Assembly: GCA_036346275.1 (NCBI GenBank)
Contig: CM070719.1
Span: forward strand, 34,687,591 to 34,751,590
From: Otatea glauca
Taxonomy: Eukaryota > Streptophyta > Magnoliopsida > Poales > Poaceae
Length of the DNA: 64,000 bases
Direction: 5' to 3'
Below, piece by piece: positions 55,105 through 64,000 of the stretch (the first letter of the stretch is position 1; each line of letters starts with the position of its first letter). The notes beneath the pieces were generated by a model. It ran no database searches. It was not told where the DNA came from and saw only the letters and a list, made by a program, of their open reading frames with translations. Made by a program: the position numbers and the translations under genes.

Positions 55105-58100
55105 TGTAACACCCTAAAAATTTCAATAAATTAAATTTTTGGAGTATTTTTGATTTTTGAGAATTTTTGGGAATTTATTGAAATTTATTTGGATTTATTC
55201 AAATATGGCCTTTCTTGAAATCAATTAAATAATGGAACATTTTATATAAAGTTTTATTAAAAATATTTTATTTGAGTTCCAAATGTCTCAAATTATTTAC
55301 CAGAATTTTTTTGGCTTTTTTCGGGTATTTTTGCTATTTAATTTGGCTTTGTTTGTTTATCTTTTTTATTTTTAAATAAGAAAAGCTTTGAAAATCAGGT
55401 GAATAGTGTTGGGCCGGCCCAGCACTATGCTCAGCCCGGCCCAGCGCATTAGAAACCCTAGCTACCGTGCGTTCACACCGTCGGATCGGGATCAACGGTT
55501 CTTAGTTCTTGCCGCGTCGCCGTGTCGTCGCGCCGGATCGTCGCCGTCGCGAACCGTCGGAGATCGTGCCACGTCAGTTCGACCGGGCGTCATCATCGGA
55601 GTAAGTGCCGCCGAGCGTTTCCGCTCATTTCGCCGGTGATTACGCGCACGTCGAGGCTCCTTTTAAAGTGTCGGTTGCTGTGCCGTTTAGAGCTCATCTC
55701 GCCGCTTCTTTTTGACTCCTTGCACGCACGCCGAGACCTTCTCTAACACCCGTGCGAGCTCTCCGTAGTTGTTCTCTCGCTTCGCCGTCGTCCTTGCTTC
55801 GTTCCGTCGTCACCAGTTCACCTCCGCCGCTGCCGAGGTCACCGAAGTACCGATCTCGTCGAGATGAGTCGAACGCGCCACTTCTTCACGCCGGGAACGC
55901 TCTGCAACACCGTGAACGTCCTCGTCTTCCTCAGCTCTGGTAGCCTCTCCTTTGTCGCCGCTGTCAACGTCGTCGAACCCCGCCGACCGTTCGATCTTCA
56001 CCGCACTGCGTAGGTGAGTCCACGTAGCCCCTTCTCTGTTTACGTTTGGATTAGATCGTAGCTGTTTGATCTGTGTTGTGCGGCGTAGATTAGATCTGGA
56101 TATTAGGTCTTTTAGTATATCTTAGCCGTTAGATCTATGGTGGACGCTTGAGATTGTGCCACGTTTCCTTGTGCACAGTAATCTGCTCCGGTAACCTGCG
56201 CCGTCGGATTAGATCTAAATGGTAGAGATTAGAGCTGGGTTGCCCTAAGGATCCGCGCCTTCAGATTTGAACGTGCGCCGGTGATGGCACCGTACCCTCG
56301 CCAAATCGCATGCTGACACGTGGGCGTTTTTACCGGGGATCAGACCCATCTCGGACATTGATTTCAACGGGCCGTCGGGATTGCGTCGCGTGTCTTCGCG
56401 TAAGCCGAGGCATCGCCGGGCGTGCGCGGGATCCAGCCGTCGATTTCGGGTGCCCCGTCGGATACGCGATGTATGGAGGCGTGGAGCTCGAGGCGTCGTC
56501 AAGTCGGTGTGTGGCTGGCCATTGGATGCGCGGGTGGTGTCGCACGCATCTCGGTGCATAGCAGCGTGTGTCGGTAGATCTGACCGTTGAATCTTTGGCG
56601 GTGCTGATTGCGTCGCATGGTTGAGATTTGGTCGTTGGTCGACCGATGGCCGAGATAGTGACACGTGTTCGTGCACGAATCTCGAGCGATTGGTCGTCGT
56701 CGGTGACATCGATCTTGGCGTCATCGAAGGGGCAGTGCCTTTGTTTCGTGGACCGGGTCCACCGTGGACCAGAGCCAATCTATGGACCTAGTCCATAGAC
56801 CGAGGCGACGTGGATGCACCAGAGTGCACCGTGTGTCGGCTGACGTCATGCTGACGCAATAAATTGGTTTTTCTATTGAAAAATAATCATGTTAATTCGG
56901 TTTATTCTTTTTAAAATATTTGCAAACTTTGAAAGGCCATAACTTTTGCATTTGAACTCCAATAGAGTTGATTCCAGTTTCTAAAAATTTGTAAAATTAT
57001 GCTCTTTTTAATGATGAATTTTATTTGAATTTTTGCGGTTATATAGTCTACTGTTTTGGTTATTTATTGCATATATGATTTTTTTGCGCGTAGACGCAAA
57101 TTTGCCGCAAGGTTTCGAGGAAGAGTTCATCACCCAAGATCAAGCTTCAGAACATGACCATCAACTCTTTAAAGGCAAGTGATGCTTTGACCATTTTGAT
57201 CCTAGTTTTTAAATGTATGTTGCTTTGAAATTACTCATGCTAAGTTAATTAAAAATGTATTTAAATTGATTTGGGGTATGTAGCTAATCAACCCATATTG
57301 TTATCGCCCCCTTGAAATTACTATTTGTATGCCTTTAAATCATTGTACACCCTAAGGTTATTCGTATTTGTTGGATATTAATATGATGCCAACACGGGAG
57401 GCTAGACCGTGATTAGATGCTTAGCCTTGCAACGACTCATGAATGATCTTTCGGAAAATGTATCAATGTTGACTAACAAAATATTGAATGTATTTTGAAA
57501 GTGGTGTGATGATGTCACATGATGAAATTGAAGTACGGAGACCTGTGTGGTTCTGTACCGATGTTGAGTTATTGTTGGCAAGTGTTGCACAATAATCAAC
57601 TGGGTGGGAAATGATTTAGACTGGGGCAAGTGGCAAGAGGCTTTATGCCAGGTGGGCCTGTGTGGCAATGGGTTGATGAGTGATGTGAGTCTGTGTACCA
57701 CATTGGGCTGTGTGCCACTGTTGAGTCTTGGAAGTCTTGCCTTGGTCAGCTAAGGACTTCACCTTGCAAATCTTTGAACTGAGTCACCCATACAACCACA
57801 TGTCTGGTATGCGACAGACCTAGTTGATTAGGGTTCTGATATCTTTCCTCTGATACCTCAGGGTGAAAATACACAGGGGTGTATCTGTGTGGGGGAGCGT
57901 ACCTGTGCTACGGCTTGGTGCCCATCCAATGGTGTTGGCATGTCCTATACTTCGGCTTTGTGTGAGGGGAGTGATAGTGAAGGCAATACCAGAGAGGTTC
58001 ATTGGTTAAGGTAGGGGTTCCTGAAAGGCTTTGTTACGGACAATCACCTGTGTGGTGAGCGGCTGTATCTTGTGGGTAAAGTGTACAACCTCTGCAGAGT

Positions 58101-58809
58101 GTCAAATCTATTCGAATAGCCGTGTCCGTAGTATTGGACATTGCTCGGGGATTACAATCAAGGGTTAGATCTTCAAAAACAAAAATGTGGAATGGGTGGA
58201 TGTGTGCCAGTGTGAAAATGATTTATTAAGGCTGTGTGCCGAGAATCTTTGAAGAAAACTGTTTGAAGAACTTAGCATTATATATAACTATTTCACTGCT
58301 TTTAATCTAAATAAGATGCTAGTTTAAAAATGATGTTTGATGCAAAATAACCAAGTAAGCCAATTCTTTGGAATAAGCCTTGCATGTAGTAATAGCACCG
58401 CATTCTGTGCATTACTTGTTGAGTGCCTTGAGTAGTCACCCCTCCTTGCCTATCAACCCCAACAACAGTGGAGGAGTTTACGCCAGTCTGGGAGGAGTAC
58501 ATCGAAGAGCCAGGCAATTAGGGAGCAAGCCCAGTCGGTTGCTTGTGGCTTAGTGATGGGTTTCTTCGTAGTTTATTTATTTTTCGCTGTTTCCTTTCTT
58601 ACTCTGATAATGTAAGCCCTACGTTGCTGATTTATGTAAGGAGACTATAAGGTCATACAATTCAGTTTATATAAATGTTTTCACTATTTATTATTGTATC
58701 GCTGTAATGTCTGCAATGTGCAACCCTGTAAAGGCTGTGTGTGCTAGCGTGATCCTGGATTGGCACAGAATACACAGAGGGTCCGGATTCTCAGAATCGG
58801 GTCCCGACA
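55105..58809 (+). repeat. Tekay-like 5' LTR (3705 bp)
   Basis: TGTAACACCCTAAAAATTTC ... GAATCGGGTCCCGACA. It contains a GC-rich segment (about 55430-56800) followed by AT-rich DNA. Parts align in inverted orientation with 61440-64000 (for example CTGACGTCATGCTGACG near 56840 and the TTGATTCCAGTTTCTAAAAA block near 56970). Open frames in the GC-rich part, up to 177 codons on the minus strand, have no recognisable domain. Confidence 0.88.
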
Positions 58810-58813
58810 GAGG

Positions 58814-58825
58814 TGGTATCAGAGC
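58814..58825 (+). other. primer-binding site (tRNA-Met type)
   Basis: TGGTATCAGAGC, four bases after the LTR end (GACAGAGG spacer). Confidence 0.92.
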
Positions 58826-59011
58826 AGGATGACTGTAGGACTTGACCCTAATTAGGTTAGTTGCGTCTGGTGGATAAAACTATTTTCTAAGAATTTAACA
58901 ACTTGAGCAAGAATATCAATGAAATCTCGACTTATCTTTTCTCTCTTGATCATACCTATGCTGCATTTTCTGTTGTTATCTTGGGTTTTAAAATAAGGTC
59001 TGTTTTGGCAG

Positions 59012-59743
59012 ATGAGGATGATCCACACCTATGGAGAGCGCACTGGAGGGTATGCCGCTGAGCTATGGCGTATGATGCAACTTCTCGGAGGTTTCGATAG
59101 GTCAATCTATCAGGGGACCACTATAGTGCGGGCAGGACTTGATATCTCCTGGGATGTCAAGATCACTGTTTATACTCGAGAGAAGACGTGGGCGAGCCGT
59201 CCTATCTACATCACCATCAAGAGGACTTCATTTGAGGCTGGGATCCAGGAGACGGCGCGTCTTGCGATGCGGCAGATTGCCCGCACCTACTCCGCAGAGT
59301 TGGAGGGCACTGTCTTTCGTCACCACCCGCGCCGAGATAATCGCCACGACAGGATGGAGTTCTTGGAGGAAGACGCCACGATCACTCACCTGGCGAGGTA
59401 TGTCATCGCCCAGGAGGAGGCCATGGATGAGACAGTCCAGGAGCTGCAGAGAGCCCACGACGAGGTCACGGAGGTGAGAACTCAACTACGGGAGAACCTA
59501 GCTCACGCTATGTAGAGGGTTCATGAGCTGGAGATGGCTATGTACGGACCTGAGCCTGAGCCAGTTCTGGAGCTGCATGACCCAGATCGAGAGGAGCAGG
59601 AGCAGGAAGCCTTGGGACCGGCCGAGTCGATGGGGTCATTCGTACCAGTACCTAGTAGGGCATCGGACGGTTGCCCCTATACCACGCAACATTGCGGTAT
59701 CCACCGAGGACCGCACCCGGGTGGCTCGATGTTGAGTTCTTGA
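59012..59743 (+). CDS. uncharacterised ORF between LTR and gag
   Basis: ATG at 59012 opens a 167-codon frame, MRMIHTYGERTGGYAAELWR, with a compact globular-looking N-terminal part (IVRAGLDISWDVKITVYTRE, YITIKRTSFEAGIQETARLA) and a C-terminal coiled-coil-like helix (EEAMDETVQELQRAHDEVTE). It stops at 59513-59515 after NLAHAM. The same frame continues past that TAG as VHELEMAMYGPEPEPVLELH, so the original protein was probably about 240 residues. I do not recognise a domain. It lies on the sense strand, 200 bp after the primer site and 300 bp before gag, so it belongs to the element. The alternative is a chance frame, but its amino-acid composition argues against that. Confidence 0.6.
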
Positions 59744-60038
59744 ATTGACTCAAATGTTGAGTCAGTCTTTTTGTATCTAGTTGGTATGGTGTCGAGACTC
59801 GAGTGTTTGAGTCGCGTCTTTTTCAGAGTCACCATTAGGTGTGAGTCGTTGTTGAGTCTTAATGTTTGTTTACTTTCGTGTGTGAGTGTCTGGTATGTGT
59901 TGCATTGCCCTAGGCACTTGTGAGCAACCATACAATTTTATTAAATTAATAAAGTTGCTAAATAATTTATGTTACACCTGTTTCCCCTGTATAAGTTCCT
60001 TTACTTGCCTATGCTTTCTTCTTCTTCTTCTCTTAACC

Positions 60039-61133
60039 ATGGAAGTTGTTCAGCACATGGTGAGGACTCGTGGAAATGTTAGAGCCAGTGAAAGTGGTGC
60101 CAACCAGGCAGGGAACCAGAATGAGGAGCCAATTCCTCAACCACCGCAAGTTGATCTGCAGAATCTGGGAGCTTTCCTAGCTGCCCAAACCCAGTTGATG
60201 AACAACATGATGCAGACCATGCAGCAGATTTCCAACCAAGCTGCTGCAAATGTTCAGCAAAGGGGTAACCATGGACCACACCCCTATTCAAGATTGTCAG
60301 AGTTCATGAGGACTCACCCACCTACATTCTCGGGCAATGCTAATCCGTTGGAGGCGGATGATTGGCTGAGGACAATAGAAAGGAAGCTGCACATAACCTA
60401 GTGTGTAGGACATGAGAGGGTACTCTATGCCTCTCATCAATTAGAGGGAACCACCGTAGAATGGTGGGAAAACTTTTATGCATCGCATGAGGATCCTCAG
60501 GGTATCACATGGGAGGAGTTCACAGCAGCCTTCCGCCAATACCATGTGCCAGAGGGTATCATGGATCCGAAGAAGGAAGAATTTGGAATCTCAAGCGGGG
60601 TGGCCAATCGGTGGCGACTACGAACAAGTTTACTCGGTTGGCACGCTCACGCACTGCAGGACGTAGCTACGGACAAAGCGAGACAATCCCGCTTTATGAA
60701 GGGATTGAATGCAGGGCTGCAAGTGGGACTGATTACCCACACATTCCCTGACTTCCAAGAGTTTGTCAACAAGGCTCTCATCTTGGAGGATAAGCGCCAG
60801 GAGTTGGATGACAACAGAAAGCGCAGAATGGCGCAACAAGGAGGTCGTCTGAGCCAGCAGTGGCAGAGAACAGCACCCCAACAATTTGTCCGATTCCAGC
60901 CCAGAGGCGGTGACAGGGCACCACTGTCGGCAAATCGTCCAATGTGCCAGAATGTGCAAACTCTGGCCAGGTCGGTAGTACAAGCTGGAGGGAATTCCCA
61001 GGCAGCAGGGAGACGATGCTATCATTGCAATGAACTGGGGTATTTTGCCAATAACTGCCCTAAGAAGGGAGGTGTCACCCCTTTCGCTTCAACCTGGGGA
61101 ACACACCTGCAAGGACTCCAGCGCCAAATGTAA
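60039..61133 (+). pseudogene. gag: Tekay-like gag
   Basis: The start ATG at 60039 has an ACCATGG context (MEVVQHMVRTRGNVRASESG). The Retrotrans_gag capsid domain follows: HPPTFSGNANPLEADDWLRT, then after a TAG at 60399 ERVLYASHQLEGTTVEWWEN, FTAAFRQYHVPEGIMD, and after two frame changes (about 60560-60660) RFMKGLNAGLQVGLITHTFP and LEDKRQELDDNRKRRMAQQG. The zinc knuckle CYHCNELGYFANNCP (about 61017) has Tyr where the third ligand His belongs, a single C-to-T change. Gag would form the particle and bind RNA. Confidence 0.85.
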
Positions 61134-61189
61134 ACCGCAGGGCATCATCATCACCAACTCCGTCTCAAGCAACCGCGCGAGGCCGAGTC

Positions 61190-61439
61190 AACCACATCAC
61201 CGCAGATGAAGTCCAGAATGCTACGGACGTTGTACTGGGTAAGTTCCTAGTAAACTTCGATGCGATTCTTTTTTATTTGATTCTGGAGCTTCACATTCAT
61301 TTGTTTCCCGAGATTTTTCTGTTCAAAACAATCTGGATATGGTAAATCTTAAATGTGTGCTTGTAGTCCAATCCCCTGGATCAGAACTCCGATGAAAAGT
61401 AGGATGTTCTGGGGTAAGACTAATAATTAATGGAATAGA
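61190..61439 (+). pseudogene. Tekay-like protease, interrupted
   Basis: EVQNATDVVLGKFLVNF is followed, after a frame change, by LFDSGASHSF with the catalytic D-S-G (about 61272-61305). NLKCVLVVQSPGSELR- and LIINGI-like segments continue to 61439, where the antisense LTR is inserted. Confidence 0.72.
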
Positions 61440-64000
61440 TGTAGGGACCCGAATCCACTGATTCGAACCCACTGTGTTTACTGCACTATTCCCAGGATCA
61501 ACGCTAGTGCACACAGCTTAACATTGGTACATATCACATCATACACAACGATAATAGAATAATAGTTCATTTATTGATATAACTAAATGTATGATCTTAT
61601 GACCAACTTACATTATTAAGCCACGCAGGGCAAGACTGAAAATATAAACTAATAATTAAGCGTGGAAAGTAGAAGCGTAGGTAGCTCATCGGTCACCACA
61701 GCAACCGACAAGGCTCGGACCCTAATGACTCGTGTCTTCTTGGACTTCATCTTCCAACACAGTGTAGATTCTTCAACTGTTGATTAATGTTGTTTGGCAA
61801 GGGTGAGTACTTAAAGCACTCAACAAGTTGTGCATGAGAATGCAATTCCATGTATCTATATGCAAGGCTTATTCCAATGGATAGGCTATCATGGCTATTT
61901 TGCAATAAGCGGCATTTATGAACGAATCTGATATATAGATTGTAAAGAATGTAAAACAAATAACGATAATAAATAAATTCAGTATTTCTCAAGTAAACCA
62001 AGTTTCCAATCCTAAGTTAAATTCCATCTTCCACATGGCATTCCGCCATCCCAACCAAGTTGTCCAATTAATTAAGCTAACCCTTAATGTAATTCCGAGC
62101 ATTGCTCAATACATGAGCACGGCTATCCGAATAGTTTCACACTCTGCAGAGGTTATGCACTTTACCCACGTGATACAACCAAACACCACCAAGGCGAGAG
62201 ATTATAACAAAGCCTTTACAATGCTCTATCTTAATCCGATACTACCGCTAAGGTTTCAACAACGGCGGATCGTAAACCACATCCGGGGCCCCCTCTTGCG
62301 CCATGTGAATTACACCGACAGGAACTCACACCGACCACGATAGTATCAAAATTAAGACTTTGCAAATTACTCACTAAGTGGCCCATACGGACATGTGGTT
62401 GCATGATTGACTCAGTCAAAGGCTTGCAAGGTTAAGTCCTTAGTGTGATCAAGGCAAGACTTCCACATACCATCGCCCATCGGGCCCACCTTGGCCTCCT
62501 CGCCCTTGCCACTTGCCCCAATCTAAGTTATCATCACCCGCTTGATTACCAAGCACCACGTGCCATCAACAATTCAACATCGTTGCGTGACATGACTCGC
62601 CACAACAACTCAATCTCATCGTGTGATCCCACATGACACACAAGTTCATAACATTGTTCCATATTCCGTTAATCAAGATTAATTAACAATGATTACGACA
62701 CATGTGATGGCGTGGCATGGCTAAGCAACTAATACGGTCTAACCTCCAATGTTGATCATAATTATTAATCAACTATATTAAACCAATCTAGGGTGACAAT
62801 GGTTCATGGCATATAATGACAAGGTAGGGTATAGATCAATCTGGTATTTTAGCTAAACCCAATCTAATTTGAAACAATTGTATATTTGAAATATATGCAA
62901 TATTGTAAAACAAACATAGCAATTTTATAAACATGGGTTCAACATGATCAAAGCACAACTTGCCTTGGAATAGGTCCTGATCTTGATCTGAAGCTTGCTC
63001 TTGGGTTGCTTGATCTTCCTCGAAGCGTCGCACAATTCAACGTCTCACAGCGTCAAAGAGAAAAGCAAATAAATGCCAAAACAGAGAGCAATTGAACTCC
63101 AAAAATCAATTAAAATTCACCATTAAATAGATCTCAATTTTAAAAATTTTAGAAACTGGAATCACTCAAATCCGAGTTACAATGCAAAAGATATAGCCTT
63201 TTGAAGTTTGAAATAAATCTTGAAATCGGAAAATCGAAAATACGAATTAACAGATTTATTTTTATATCTTGAAAAATCGATTTATGACGTCAGCGTGGCG
63301 TCAGCCATGAACCGAACCAACGAGCTCGACACGTGGCCTCGGCGCATGGACACAGTCCACGAGACCTCCTCCGGTCCACCGTGAACCCGCGCCTGACGCC
63401 GCCGAAACCCGCAGCGCCACGCGTCTCGTCCCCGATTGGTCGCAGCGCGCGCCCGCCGATCGCGCAACACGCGCGCGCATCTGGTCCGATCCGTCGAGCG
63501 GCGGCAGACACATGCGGCGCGTTCAATCCTCCCGTTCGCTCGATCCGACGGTCAAAAACTCACCCGAGACTAATGGCGAAACGACGGCGAAAAAACCACC
63601 GAGATGAGGAAGAAGCTACGGCGACGGCGTTCGGCGTGTCCCGGCGTGAACAAGTGGCTTGTCGACGCGCACACCTTGGCGAATCCGGATCTGGAACCAA
63701 AACGCCGAAACCGCCGAACGGTGGCGTTCTTTGGCGAAAACCTCGGCGGTGCGGCGTATCAACTCCGACGAGCTCCGGGCGTGTTCTCGTCGAATCTCGC
63801 GAAACCCTTCCGACCAAAAGCTGCGGCGCACGATGACGATTCTCGGGAAGGCTGCGGACCCCCTTAAATAGCCTCGACGACCACGCACGGTGCCTGGAAA
63901 ACCAACCGACGCGGCGGCGGAGTCCTTCTCGGACACGGCGGCGAATTCCGAGTCCCGCACGGAGACGATTCACAGCAACCGTCCCGTGGGCGCAGCGAAC
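61440..64000 (-). repeat. antisense LTR of a related Tekay-like element (runs off the window)
   Basis: On the plus strand it opens TGTAGGGACCCGAATCC, the complement of the ...GGGTCCCGACA LTR end at 58809. Further blocks match the reverse complement of 55105-58809 in order: GCACACAGCTTAACATTGG, CTTTACCCACGTGATACAAC, the GGAATCACTCAAATCCGAGT / ATAGCCTTTTGAAGTTTGAA stretch and TGACGTCAGCGTGGCGTCAG. The GC-rich part is at 63280-64000. Either a solo LTR or the 3' end of a minus-strand element; the window ends before its start. Confidence 0.82.

Larger units (their letters stand above)
55105..61439 (+). mobile_element. Ty3/gypsy element, Tekay-like, 5' part
   Basis: LTR (55105-58809), primer site, extra ORF, gag and protease start. 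The body is interrupted at 61439/61440 by the antisense LTR of a related element. The gag type, the TGTAACACCC LTR start and the very long LTR fit the Tekay/Del chromovirus group in grasses. RT, integrase and chromodomain are not in the window. Confidence 0.85.

Noticed and set aside
55752..56001. Small ORFs resembling a first exon of a host gene
   Set aside because: Within the Tekay-like LTR, with related DNA in the antisense LTR at the right edge; no host-gene domain is visible.
56245..56778. 177-codon minus-strand ORF
   Set aside because: Lies within the GC-rich part of a gypsy LTR, shows no domain, and other frames there are similarly open.
1..64000. tRNA, rRNA or intact host protein-coding genes
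   Set aside because: None could be supported by eye; apart from the ARF retrocopy, every coding-like segment was assignable to a transposable element or had no recognisable content. A tRNA scan and a microRNA search would be needed to exclude small RNA genes.

Overview
The window looks like nuclear DNA of a monocot, most likely a grass. It is a repeat-filled stretch in which I find no intact host gene. The grounds are the mix of element families: Tat-lineage Ty3/gypsy with an antisense gypsy-type transposase ORF, Sirevirus-like Ty1/copia, Tekay-like gypsy with very long LTRs, a CACTA element, a Mutator-like element carrying a plant mobile domain, and hAT-type non-autonomous elements. The one host-derived sequence is an intronless, decayed ADP-ribosylation factor (ARF) copy that transposons have split in two.

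Layout. 1-3985: Ty1/copia on the minus strand (gag, protease, integrase, then its 5' LTR), cut off by the left window edge and inserted into an older copia integrase remnant (3986-4548, minus). 4549-6584: low-complexity DNA and a gypsy LTR remnant. 6585-7003 plus 27826-27853: the ARF pseudogene (minus). It is split by a complete copia element (7004-27825, TSD TGAAT), and that element is split by a complete Tat-type gypsy (11636-26287, TSD TCTAT). The Tat element holds degraded gag-pol, an antisense ORF with its own TATA box, and a minisatellite of about 1.5 kb. 28144-31931: a possible small solo LTR, then three non-autonomous hAT-like elements with 8-bp TSDs. 32200-39808: a decayed Mutator-like element with palindromes, 72-bp and 36-bp tandem repeats, a transposase lacking its catalytic core, a plant mobile domain and a GRF-like zinc-finger ORF. 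A 1.64-kb solo LTR (37905-39545, TSD GTTTA) interrupts that last ORF.

39809-44030: an antisense gypsy LTR fragment invaded by a Sirevirus LTR; a 1.45-kb tandem duplication copied the junction. 44031-54700: the Sirevirus body, interrupted inside gag by a 6.4-kb CACTA element (45175-51568, TSD TCT) and truncated within the reverse transcriptase. 54700-55104: an unrelated LTR remnant. 55105-61439: a Tekay-like gypsy with a 3.7-kb LTR, an uncharacterised ORF upstream of gag, gag, and the start of the protease. 61440-64000: an antisense LTR of a related element, running off the right edge.

The coding regions do not form a pathway. They are copies of retrotransposon and transposon machinery at various stages of decay, and their insertion order can be read from nesting and target-site duplications. 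I did not find a new enzymatic or defence system. The most interesting items are the split ARF retrocopy, the antisense transcription unit in the Tat element, the Sirevirus LTR palindromes with one symmetric pair of substitutions, the extra ORF in the Tekay-like element, and the multi-domain Mutator-like element.
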